From the NCBI GenBank assembly GCA_043228905.1, contig JBHGNT010000002.1, forward strand, positions 4,836,001-4,900,000: a DNA stretch of 64,000 nt, written 5' to 3'. Shown one piece after another: positions 1 to 9,583 of this stretch. How positions within the stretch are numbered: position 1 is the first letter of the stretch; each line of letters opens with the position of its first letter. The position numbers were made by a program, and so were the translations under genes. The stretch is from Azolla caroliniana. Its lineage: Eukaryota; Polypodiophyta. The notes below the pieces were generated by a model. It saw nothing but the letters and a program-made list of their open reading frames with translations, did not search any database and was not told where the DNA came from.

Positions 1-1533
1 CTCAGTGACCATTTCTTCAAGGCTTAAATCTTTCGCCACAACCCTTGACAAAACAGACACAAGAAGTTGCTCGTCCTTAATACCTTGCATCGCTCTCCAC
101 AGAGATAGCTTCATGTCATCTGCCGCTTCTTCAATTGTCAAGTCAATTTTCTTGGTGGCTTGTGACTTTAACTCTAGTTGAGGGTCAACCTTACATTTCT
201 TTTGTCGTTGATCCTTTACCTCCTTATTCTCCCACATTGAGAAGATTTGATCTTGTAGGTCCCATACTTCTCCATCTCTAAACGCCAATTAAAACCAAGA
301 CTCATATTTTCAAAGACCATCGGACTTAACATTATCATCTACAACAATGCTGACTTCATGTAGACATTGACGTCATAGGCCTCGATGTAACTTCACACCA
401 AACTTTTGTTTCACGTCCAAATAATCGTGGTGGAAGAACCGTATACACTCAATGGACGACATTTTCTGCCTATAGTCATTATCATTATTATGGTCCCATG
501 CCAACAGCTTAGCCTCTTCGGTTGTGAGCCCAACATAAATTTTGCACTCGGCATACTTGAAGAAGAAAGTCGTTGGATGTTCTCTCACAAGTTGCCGACG
601 TGCCTCCGTTGAATGCGATCCACCAATGACAAAGTAATTATATTGATCATGCTTTCTAATATCAAAATCTTCAATGGTTTCACATTCTTCAGGATCTACC
701 ATAACAATAAAAGTCACCACAGTGACATGAGGATTAATTTTCATTTTTTTCTTGAGATTTTGAATATGCATGCGGTGTGGCTCTCTAATCTCAAGTGGTC
801 GTCGACCTGTTTTTTCATCAATAGGGGGCCGATGGATGTGTATTATAGGCAGATTAAACATTTGCCCTTTCCTCACCAATTTACGTTGCATTAACTCTCT
901 CCTTAGCTTATTCTGCTCGGATGACAAAACACTCGATGCCAGCTCAGCTCCTGTTGTCCCCTTATTGTCCTCCTCTTCGTTTTCACTTGTTGAATCGGAG
1001 TCTGACATTTTGGTTGTCTTCTTCTTTGGTGGTCTTGACTGGACTTTGGATACCCTTTTTGTGGCCTTCAATGGGGAGGGCACTTCATCTCTTAGAGTTA
1101 CATGGCCTTGTATATAAGGCCTCAAGGTAACAATAAAGTTTTGTGAGCTTTCAAGATCTTTTTTGAACGCTTTTGGCCCACAAGATTCCTTTACTAAAAG
1201 ATCTTCTGAAAGGAACACTTTACGTACCCCCTTGGAGCACTCTATCATTACCAGTATGTTGGCCGAATCTGCAACTTCATAGTCAAATCGTAGAATACGG
1301 CCATACATAAATGGGGTTTCCTTTCCAAGCTGCCCCTCCCCCTTCTTCTTTGTTGTATACAATACGACTTTTTTCTTTGAGTCAACATATTGCATACACC
1401 ATTCCTTGTCCGTTAGATCACGGTCAAGAAGGTCTTCACCTCCAGTAGCGGCTACAAGTTTCTTTTGGCTAACGTCAATGTGTGGTTGAGATTTTGTCTC
1501 CTCGTTCAAGAGAAGATTTTTTCCTCTCTTCAT
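1..1533 (-). pseudogene. ParB-like domain protein, broken, runs off the left edge
   Basis: An open stretch of 386 codons begins with ATG at 1533 and stops at 373. The same frame has three stops between 375 and 288 and is then open again to base 1 (residues such as WDLQDQIFSMWENKE). Residues 1-170 contain a basic stretch PPKKKTTK and are followed by an acidic stretch DSDSTSENEEED. Residues about 230-375 resemble a ParB/sulfiredoxin-type nuclease fold: a leading IHIHRPPID strand, the loop VIGGSHSTEARRQL in the place of the ParB G-x-R/H-R-x-x-A motif, then TTEEAKLLAWDHNNDNDYR. The function is unknown to me. The three clustered stops could be an unrecognised intron or simple decay. It is divergent from the DUF7869-like gene at 3476 and may belong to the same mobile element. 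Confidence 0.5.
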
Positions 1534-2128
1534 GGACTCAGGAGCTACCTTGGTCTAGGCTTCGATTGGAGAACCCTGTATGCGAAGCTTTATTTTCTTC
1601 ACAGGTCGGTCTGACAGGTTCTCAAACGACTTATTTAAGAAAGTACATGCAAAAACATAAGTTAGGTGGTCACGTAGATTAAGGTTATATATTAAAATAT
1701 AAATAAGTAGATGAAGAACGGTTCTCACTAGCAGGCGATTAGTGGTGAAGTGAAAATCAGGCGATTAGAGTACATGGTAGTCCTATATTCAAAAATCTAT
1801 TCTAGGCAGGGTTATTCAAACTAGAAAATATATCTCGTAATAAGTAAACAGGGTTATATATTCTTTTAAAGAGGAGGTATGACTTATATTGATTCCAGAC
1901 CTATATTGAGGAGAATTTGCTATCATAAAGGTAATTTGTGGGTTATTTTCTACTCTTTTAAGCTATAGTAGGTCATAAAACACCTATAATTAGGGCATGT
2001 TTTTTTAAAAAAGTAAGGCAAGTCAACATAAAAAAGACTTATTTTGACAGACAATTTGATATCTTTTCCACACAATAATTAATTGTTGCCCTAAAAACAC
2101 AATTTTTCTCTTTCAGGGCCTTCTTTTA
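1534..2128. other. AT-rich spacer, nothing recognised
   Basis: AT-rich DNA upstream of the ParB-like pseudogene. I see no coding potential or repeat family in it. Confidence 0.5.
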
Positions 2129-2541
2129 TACAGGAACTCGATACGGCACTTTAAACGGGAACTCGATACACTGTATCGAGTTCCTGTGTTTTCTTTGCTT
2201 TTTAAACAGGAACTCAATACGCCGTACAGAGTTCCTGTTTAAAACCTAAACTTTAAACAAGAACTTGATACTATTGAGTTCCTGTGTTTTCTTTGCCTTT
2301 TAAACAGGAACTCGATACACCATATTGAGTTCCTGTGTTTTCTTTGCTTTTTAAACAAGAACTCGATACGCCGTATCGAGTTCCTGTGTTTTCTTTGCTT
2401 TTTAAACAGGAACTCGATACGCCGTATCCAGTTCCTGTATAAAACCTACACTTTAAACAGGAACTCGATACGTCGTATCGAGTTCCTGTTTAAAAAGCAA
2501 AAAAAAAAATAGGAACTCGATACGCCGTATCGAGTTCTTGA
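2129..2541. repeat. Tandem array of nine palindromes
   Basis: Units start near 2131 (half unit), 2157, 2207, 2258, 2305, 2356, 2407, 2458 and 2511, a period of about 50 bp. The best unit is a 31-bp palindrome with 15-bp arms (CAGGAACTCGATACG and its complement) around one central base. Spacers are of two kinds, one ending GCTTTTTAAAC and one with AAAACCTACACTTTAAAC. The last spacer (2488-2510) is the first kind in reverse orientation. The unit at 2157 has paired changes in both arms that keep the palindrome. Confidence 0.9.
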
Positions 2542-2655
2542 GCGACAAAACATATTTACAAAAATGTCCACAATGTCAGAGGCCTACCTGGAGTCCTCGC
2601 GCTCGATTCTCTTTGAAGACATGGTTGATTGTGTGGCAGTGGAGGCGGAGATCGC

Positions 2656-2760
2656 GCTTTTGTGCTTCGTGCTCTGTGTGCTCTGTACGCTCTGTGTGCT
2701 CTGTACGCTCTGTGTGCTCTATGTGCTCTGTACATTCTGTACGCTCTTGTGTGCTCTTGT
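2656..2760. repeat. 9-bp minisatellite (CTCTGTRYG)n
   Basis: About ten copies of CTCTGTGTG or CTCTGTACG, largely alternating to give an 18-bp higher-order period. The period is a multiple of three, so every frame reads as a tripeptide repeat; I do not take this as coding. Confidence 0.9.
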
Positions 2761-2779
2761 GAGTGAAATATGACGAGGT

Positions 2780-3475
2780 CTTCCTATTTATAGGGATTGA
2801 CCACATTGGTTAAAGTAACCATAGTCACCTTAACCAAGGTTGGTAAGTTTGAGGATAGTTAGTTGGTAACCACAGTCACATTAACTAGAGTAACTTATGA
2901 TTGCATTAATGATTACAAAGTCAAACTAACATATTGATCAATCTTTTATAGTCATAACAACATGCAATAACTTCAAAGGTCATGAAGGAGACAATGATAG
3001 AGGTTCATGAATGTACCAATGATTGATTACTAAAAGCAACAATTTTTATGACTCTCAAATGTTGTGTATTAAAGATGTGGGCATGAATTAACCAATGATT
3101 GATAAGTCTAATATTTAAAATGGTGAGCATTAAAGAACCAATGAGTGAGAGGTTCTATATCAAATATGGGTGTCATTAATTAGCCAATGATTTTAACATT
3201 AATCCAACATATTTATGGCTTGGTAATGATTAGATTTATATTATACTTGATTTAACTTCATATAGATGTAGTTTAAATAATAATTGATATTTTAAATACA
3301 ATTATTATATTAAAAATATTTTTTTTATGTATTGTATTAATATAATATTACATAATATAGACATTCTATTGATTTGGCTTTTGTTTAGAGAGAAGTTTAT
3401 GTTTAGAGAGGAGCTTATTAGTTTTTTTCCTTACCCTAAGCACAAACTTACAAAGCCCTATCTAGACCTTAAGCC
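2780..3475. other. AT-rich spacer before the DUF7869-like pseudogene
   Basis: Non-coding. The short motif ACCAATGA(T/G)TGA recurs near 3014, 3090, 3138 and (as GCCAATGATT) 3186, suggesting a degenerate repeat of about 50-75 bp. No promoter motif is clear enough to call. Confidence 0.4.
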
Positions 3476-6200
3476 ATGAGTGAAGATTCATCGTTCTCGA
3501 TTGAAGAATATTGTTTGTCATCAGACTCATCGTTTTCTACTGAAGAGTATTGTTTGTCGACAAACTCACCATAATCTATTGAAGAATATTGTCTGTCGAC
3601 AGACTCACCATATTCTATCAAAGAATATTGTCTCAGCTCATCTACAGGGAATGTAAATAATCACACATGTGAAGCGTTCTCTTTTGAAGAATATGATATT
3701 AATAAAGATACAGAGAATGAAGGTAATGCCAAGGAAACATTGAATAACATTGGCGATGGTCACAACAAAGAATTAGATTGTAACAAGGTTACACCAACCT
3801 CTATGCAGGAAGAGAAATCTGGGAGCCCTATGCATATTAGAAGAATCCCACGAAGAATTCATCTGGCTAGATTTAGCTTGGTGACATCAGATAAACAGAT
3901 TGGATTTGATGTCAAAAAAATATGTTGTGCCCGTGGTTGTATGTCTATGATTGGAAAATCAAAGTTGCGAGAATTAAGGCGATACTATTTTTCGATGACC
4001 GGTGATGAGCAAGACACTTACCTCGGGTCACATATGCAACTAGTATCTAACAAATGTACGGAGATCAAACTATCATTCGAGTATTATAACTTCCATGCGC
4101 AACAGATATGTAGAGTTGCATTCAAAATTGCGTTATGTGTTAGTAACATGCGGCTACATAGAGTACAACAACGTCTACTTAGCAGGGATCAGATGCTCAA
4201 TTGTAAAGAGGCTCCAAGTATGAAAGGTGCATTTGGAAGACATGCTATTGGTTGGATGAAAACTTACTTTCAGTTAAATTGTGAAGTAATGCCCACTACA
4301 GGTAGGATGCACCTTTCTGATAATTATACACGTTGGGAAGTTTATGATGTCTATCAATCTGATATGTTGGGCTCACGTAATAAGTCTATCACCTATAGCC
4401 AATTCACAAGATTATGGAGAGCTCGGTTTTCAAATGTTATCATTCCTCGTAAAGTACGTATGGGGTATGGCTCCATTTGTGCAAATCTTAAAAGTTTGGC
4501 TAAAGGTGCAAAGACATCAATGGAAAAGGATATAAGTAAGAAGTTACTACAAGAGCATCGTGAGGCACAATCATTAGAATGAAAGAAGGCGATGCATCAT
4601 AGAGAGAAGTGTTTGAAGAGGCCCGAACAATACATGTGCTTAATGATAGATGGCATGTTCAAATGCACTTGTTCAAATGCACTTGGTGGGATGCTTGGCT
4701 TATAATAGGTTTGTTGGACCTCACGTCTTCATTACATACCCCAATGTTCACAATGACCCTAACCTAACAGTTACAGTCATTCACCGAGTTTTGATGTCTT
4801 GGGGCCAACCTTTCCCCCCTGTTCTATACATTCAATTGGACAATACTGCTAGAGAGAACAAAAATTCAACTGTGTTTGGCTATCTAAGTATGTTGGTCAA
4901 CCAAGAATTGTTTAGGAAAGTGAAAGTTAATTTTCTTTTGGTTGGCCACACACATGACCATATAGATTAGATGTTTAGCACATTCTCCAGACAGTTGTCT
5001 CGGCATGATGCTTTCACTTTACCTAAACTATTTGATGTCATTTGTGATGCATATACACCACGCCCAAAAGTGTTACACTTGAAGGAGGTATATGACTTTA
5101 AGAGATATATATCAAATGGGGGTGGTGGGAATGTTAAAGTGCTTGCTCAGTTAAACAATATAAGTTTCAATCACATTTTTATGATAAAGAAAAATGGAAT
5201 AAGTGGTTCTACACTTTTGTATGCTAAACAATATTCATCTTCTACAACATGGGAACCTGAAGGTGGTTGCTAGTTATTACTTTGTATGTCGAGTACAATT
5301 GTCCATGGAGCTAAGCAAATGCCAATTGAGAAGAAAGGACAGTTGCAGAGCAACTTGGTATCAGAACAAAAACGGTCATGGCTCCAAGCCTTAGAAGAAA
5401 AAAGAAAGCATATTGAGGCCGCCAAGAAATATATGCCGCACAACAAGACACATCATGGTGGGATGTATTTTATAGTGATCAAAAAGGAATTATAGACAAT
5501 TGTGTATCTGGTGATAATTGGAATTTGGAAACGCCATTCACATGGTCGTTGCAACATGATCGCGTAAATAGAACTCTAGAGCAACTAGCAGATGCGATTA
5601 ATGACAGCTTAGTCCATCCACAACAAAGAGACATTTATGTGGGACCAAGGATGACCAAAGCAGTTGAAGCTAGATGGCAAGGCAATTTGCAAGAGCTCAC
5701 CGCGGGGATGTTGATTGCAACGCCGGCTGATGAGAACTCACATGGCCACCAATTTTGGGTTGGTAAAATTCTAGAAGTGCTCATGCATGAAATAGAAAAC
5801 ACGATCAAGTCTATAAATGTTCATTGGTACAACACTAGAAGTGCAAATGCTTTTACAGGTAAGTATACATTGGAGATGATTGCAACAAGAAGGGGAGGTA
5901 GGAAGAGGAAGCGAAACATTCGTAAAACCTCGACCCTTGATATCTCTGATGTGGATATCATCGTGTATGACTTCACACTTACAAAAGCCGGACAATTAAG
6001 GAAGTCAGCAAATAGATATAATAAAAGAAAAATTACCAGGTCTACAAGGTGGCTCGAGTCAACAGCAAACAAGATCTGCTACATATAATCTAGAGTCAAA
6101 CCATTTGGTTTATGACGAAGATAATGCACTGATTGGTACATCCGAGGATGACAAGGAGGAATCGTCATTGTATATTAGTTATAGTAGTGATTCTCTGTAA
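3476..6200 (+). pseudogene. DUF7869-type (transposase-like) protein, broken
   Basis: The start is placed at ATG 3476, which is in frame with the long open stretch to 4582. The N-terminus holds four copies of a 13-residue acidic repeat (SxSIEEYCLSTD); a TAA stop sits in the third copy. The middle carries CMLI-like CLMIDGM near 4640, then in another frame QLDNTARENKN (4836-4868) and VGHTHDHID (4940-4967), the Asp/His pattern I associate with DUF7869 proteins, an uncharacterised RNase-H-like family. TAG follows HID directly, where the family normally has Gln. More breaks occur near 4580, 5273, 5500 and 6030. A shifted frame ends naturally at TAA 6198. The C-terminal part has a tryptophan-rich FWVGKILEV segment and a basic tail. 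It is probably a dead mobile-element gene; the family name is from memory. Confidence 0.6.
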
Positions 6201-6639
6201 AGGAGTGATCATGAATGTATATATGGCTATTAAGTGTAACTACATTCCGCTTGTAACAAATCGAGTAATATAAAAGCATGTGTTTTGAATTCTTATGATT
6301 TCTAAAAAATCGTTTCTTATAAAATAACATTGGTTGTAAAGTTTGTGATATAAATTGAGAATGTAACTTTTTGAAATTCGTCTTTTTTTAGTTACTTCTA
6401 AATCACGAAAATAGTGGATTTTTAACCTTTTTCATAGTATGTTTGAACATGTATGATACTGGTATCAATGTGTTTTGTAAAATCATTGAAAAAGCCCTAA
6501 AATCAACCAAAATTTCCCTTATCCTTCCATTTATGCGCGATCCTTCCATTTGTGAACACGAACGTGTTTTTGGTAGATCCTCTAATGCAATGTAAGGCAC
6601 TATTGGCAAAATTTATATTGTGAGGATTATTGCCAAGAA
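6201..6639. other. Non-coding spacer
   Basis: AT-rich, no recognised feature. Confidence 0.4.
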
Positions 6640-8253
6640 ATGAGTCATGGAAGATGATTCTTCAGTCAGGAATGAAAGAGGTCTCTACAATGGTGGTTTA
6701 TTACTAATTTCTATACGCATAAGATAGTGTTCCAGAATGATAGGTTCTTTGTCATGATAAAGCAAGCTTGGTGGTTCGTAAAGGCTAATTTACAACAAGC
6801 CCAACCCATTTTGATGGATGAATGGCTATATCAACCCTTGTTTTGGAATCCTTTATTTCTAGATGATGAAATATCTATGTTGGGGAGGAGAGTCATCTCT
6901 TCTTGGCAACGTTTTGCTCACAATCCTACTCATATTATTCAATAGGAGTATAGAGGAATAAGAGGCAAGATAATAGTTGATGACTGAAGGAAGTTGCAAT
7001 TACCCTTGCAGGATAATATACCTTCTGATTGTCAAGAAAGGGGAATTGACCTTTCAAAGTTCAAACCTCCCTTCCGTCATGAAGGTGCTTTGGCATAGTG
7101 ATCTCCCTTCCTTCCCTCCAATAAATCCATTTATAAATAGAAAAATGTGGAATTTTATAGTCTAATAATAAGAATAAGTGTTCAGTAGGATAAAAACCAC
7201 GAGCAAAAAGAAAGCGCACAAAAGCCGAATTTCTATATTCTACTTGGAGTGCATGGCCATAGAGATAATTATGCTTTCTTAAGTTATGATGTTCTACAAG
7301 ATGGACATCTAGGGAGGATCCCCTTGGAAGATGAATGTATGGTTGAGGCTACATTAAAACCTATTTGAATTCTAGCTAAGGTAGATAAGATTTGGATCCT
7401 AGATCCTAATCCTAATGTTGTTCATCCATGGAGGGATCTATGGGTAGTGGGAAAAAAACCATTATGTGAATTGGAATGGGATCTAGGGGAATGGATGTGG
7501 TGACCTGTACATCATATTCTAGGGTGTATGTTCACCCGATTCCATTTTTTCAATATTTGGTTCAATTGGGCATGGAGATGATAAGGCATAAGGTACCCCA
7601 CTAGCCGAAAATAGCTAAGACATGGTTGAGTTATAAGGTTAATCCTACTTGCATGACAACATTTTGGAAATGCTATGGGCCATGCCAAAGAAGATTATTT
7701 TATTTAGTAGGTTCAATGTTCATTATGCGGTTCATGTTAGGGTTTTGATGTATTATAAGGATGTGGATAAGATGTGTGATTTCCATGAAGATGGAGTCTC
7801 TTCATCACCTATTCTGGTCATGTACGGCTACTAAATTGGTTTGGAAAAGTTTGCGTCTCTTGCATGAGGTATATGGGTCTAGAGTATATATAAATGGGGC
7901 TAATATTACGGGTGAGCTACAAGGTTATGAAAAAGAAAATGTTAACTTTGCATTGTATACAAGAGGTCATGTATCACCATGTATATGTTGAGGAAGTATC
8001 GTCATGTATGCCTATTAATTCAATACAGAATGGGGTAGTTTGGGAGACGATTAGTTCAATAGTCTTATGGGTTTTGTGGACTAGTAGATGTCGAAGGATA
8101 TTTCACGAACTTCAATGGAATATTGTGGATGTAGCCAATGAGATTTGGCTTACTTTGGTGCATACACTAAAAGGAGAGTATGATGTTATCAAGGGTGATT
8201 TAGATGTAGTCTTTCGAAAGCAAGAGGTTTTTAAGAAGAGATGGGAAGGATGA
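6640..8253 (+). pseudogene. Decayed LINE ORF2 C-terminal region
   Basis: Several overlapping fragments in different frames read as the end of a plant non-LTR retrotransposon polyprotein. At 6727-6945 PLFWNPLFLDDE and SSWQRFAHNPTHI resemble the segment between the reverse transcriptase and the zinc-binding domain. At 7761-7860 HHLFWSCTATKLVWKSL resembles the zf-RVT domain. At 7990-8253 VWETISSIVLWVLWTSRCRRIFHE resembles the LINE tail. Stops and frameshifts are frequent. No reverse transcriptase core and no poly(A) tail were found, so it is an old 5'-truncated copy. Confidence 0.6.
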
Positions 8254-8847
8254 ATGTCTTCTACATGGTTAATGGTTGTATACGTTGGAGGTATCAGCCA
8301 CCTCTTTGGGTATTTCCTTCACCGACATGAGGCATGTGGCCATGTACAATTGTTCGTGGTAATGCTTTGGGATATTTGTATGTCTATGGCATCCTATGAG
8401 TAGTTGAAAAGGTAAAAATGTGTGTTGAAGTATCATGTAAATCACATGTGTATGAGCAGATGTGGCTTCATGCATATTCTTGTATGTGTGCGTTTATGTA
8501 TACACTTTTTTTTAATGTGTTGTCGTGTTTGGATGTGTGTAGGTATAGTGTCTAAAGAACAATGTGTGTGCATTCATTTTACATGTGTTTTGATGTTGTA
8601 ACATTATGAAAGTTTTACTCCAATCGATTTTCTACTATTCAAGTCATTCAAAACAATGATGGATGCACACAATCACAGATTCATAATCATTGACACGTGA
8701 GCTCATCTTCCCATTCCCTCTTGCCGAAATTAAATTATCACTAATCAATTCAGTACATATTTAGGAATTCATGTTTGAGCCATTTCCTCATATTTTGCCT
8801 TTTGATTGTTGTAAAAGTTAATATGTGGAAGCTTATATAAACCAACT
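8254..8847. other. Spacer between LINE remnant and Copia A LTR
   Basis: TG-rich DNA (TGTGTATG and similar) and AT-rich DNA with no recognised feature. Confidence 0.4.
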
Positions 8848-9273
8848 CAGCCGGATAACAACAATAAAATAGAAATGAAGGTTTAATGGAAGCTTAAGAA
8901 TACATAGTACACGGGAGAGACAGAGAGAGAGTAAAATAGCATAAACTCAATTCAAAATAACAACACTCTATACATACAAATGTCCTACAGAACACTTTTT
9001 ATACAAGTCCTTAAAAGGACTGACAGAAGTACTTCAATGCTCATACGAGTGACTGATACTAACTCCAAGGAATATGCCTACGGACTAGGATTGGACCGTA
9101 GGATCCAAGGCCTACCGGTTCTCACTATTCCGGAGTACAATTCGGTTCTCCATCCGGCTCTAGGTTCCGGATACCGATATATCCAAACACCGCTCCGGTT
9201 CTCTAATCTGGATACTGATCCGGCTATGGCTTATTCAACTGATCCGAATCCGGCTGAGCTTGCCCGCTCAACA
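8848..9273 (-). repeat. 3' LTR of Copia A
   Basis: The right edge is fixed by TGTTGAGCGGGC next to the purine tract. The left edge is where identity with the inverted copy at 16459-16675 ends (ACTCAGCCGGATAAC). It contains the ACTTCTGTCAGTCC...AAGGACTTGTAT block shared with the Copia B LTR. Confidence 0.75.
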
Positions 9274-9583
9274 CTCCCCCTCAAGCTCAACTTGAGGTCG
9301 GATCGCTATGTGTGTCCACCGGTCCTTTCCTCCGGCTCCTCCTGGCGTCTTCCCACCTTCTCAATCGGCTTGTCTGCTCATAAGGCCCTTCTCAGCTCCT
9401 TTGTTGTTGTGACTTCGGCGTTTCTCGACTCGTCAGTCCCTCCGTGTCTATGTCGACTTCCGCTACCTCCTCATTTGTTTGGCCTTCTATTGATTTGGCT
9501 CCTTCGAATCGAACTCCTTTTCAGAATCAGTTGCCTCCAATTCGTTCCAGCTCTTCTCCGAATTGACTGTCTCCAATTCTTCT

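Noticed and set aside
2129-2541. CRISPR-like array
   Set aside because: Regular repeats with spacers, but spacers are repeated, not unique, and the context is a plant nuclear genome.
2538-2806. Small ORFs across the 9-bp minisatellite on both strands
   Set aside because: The repeat period is a multiple of three, so all frames stay open by chance.
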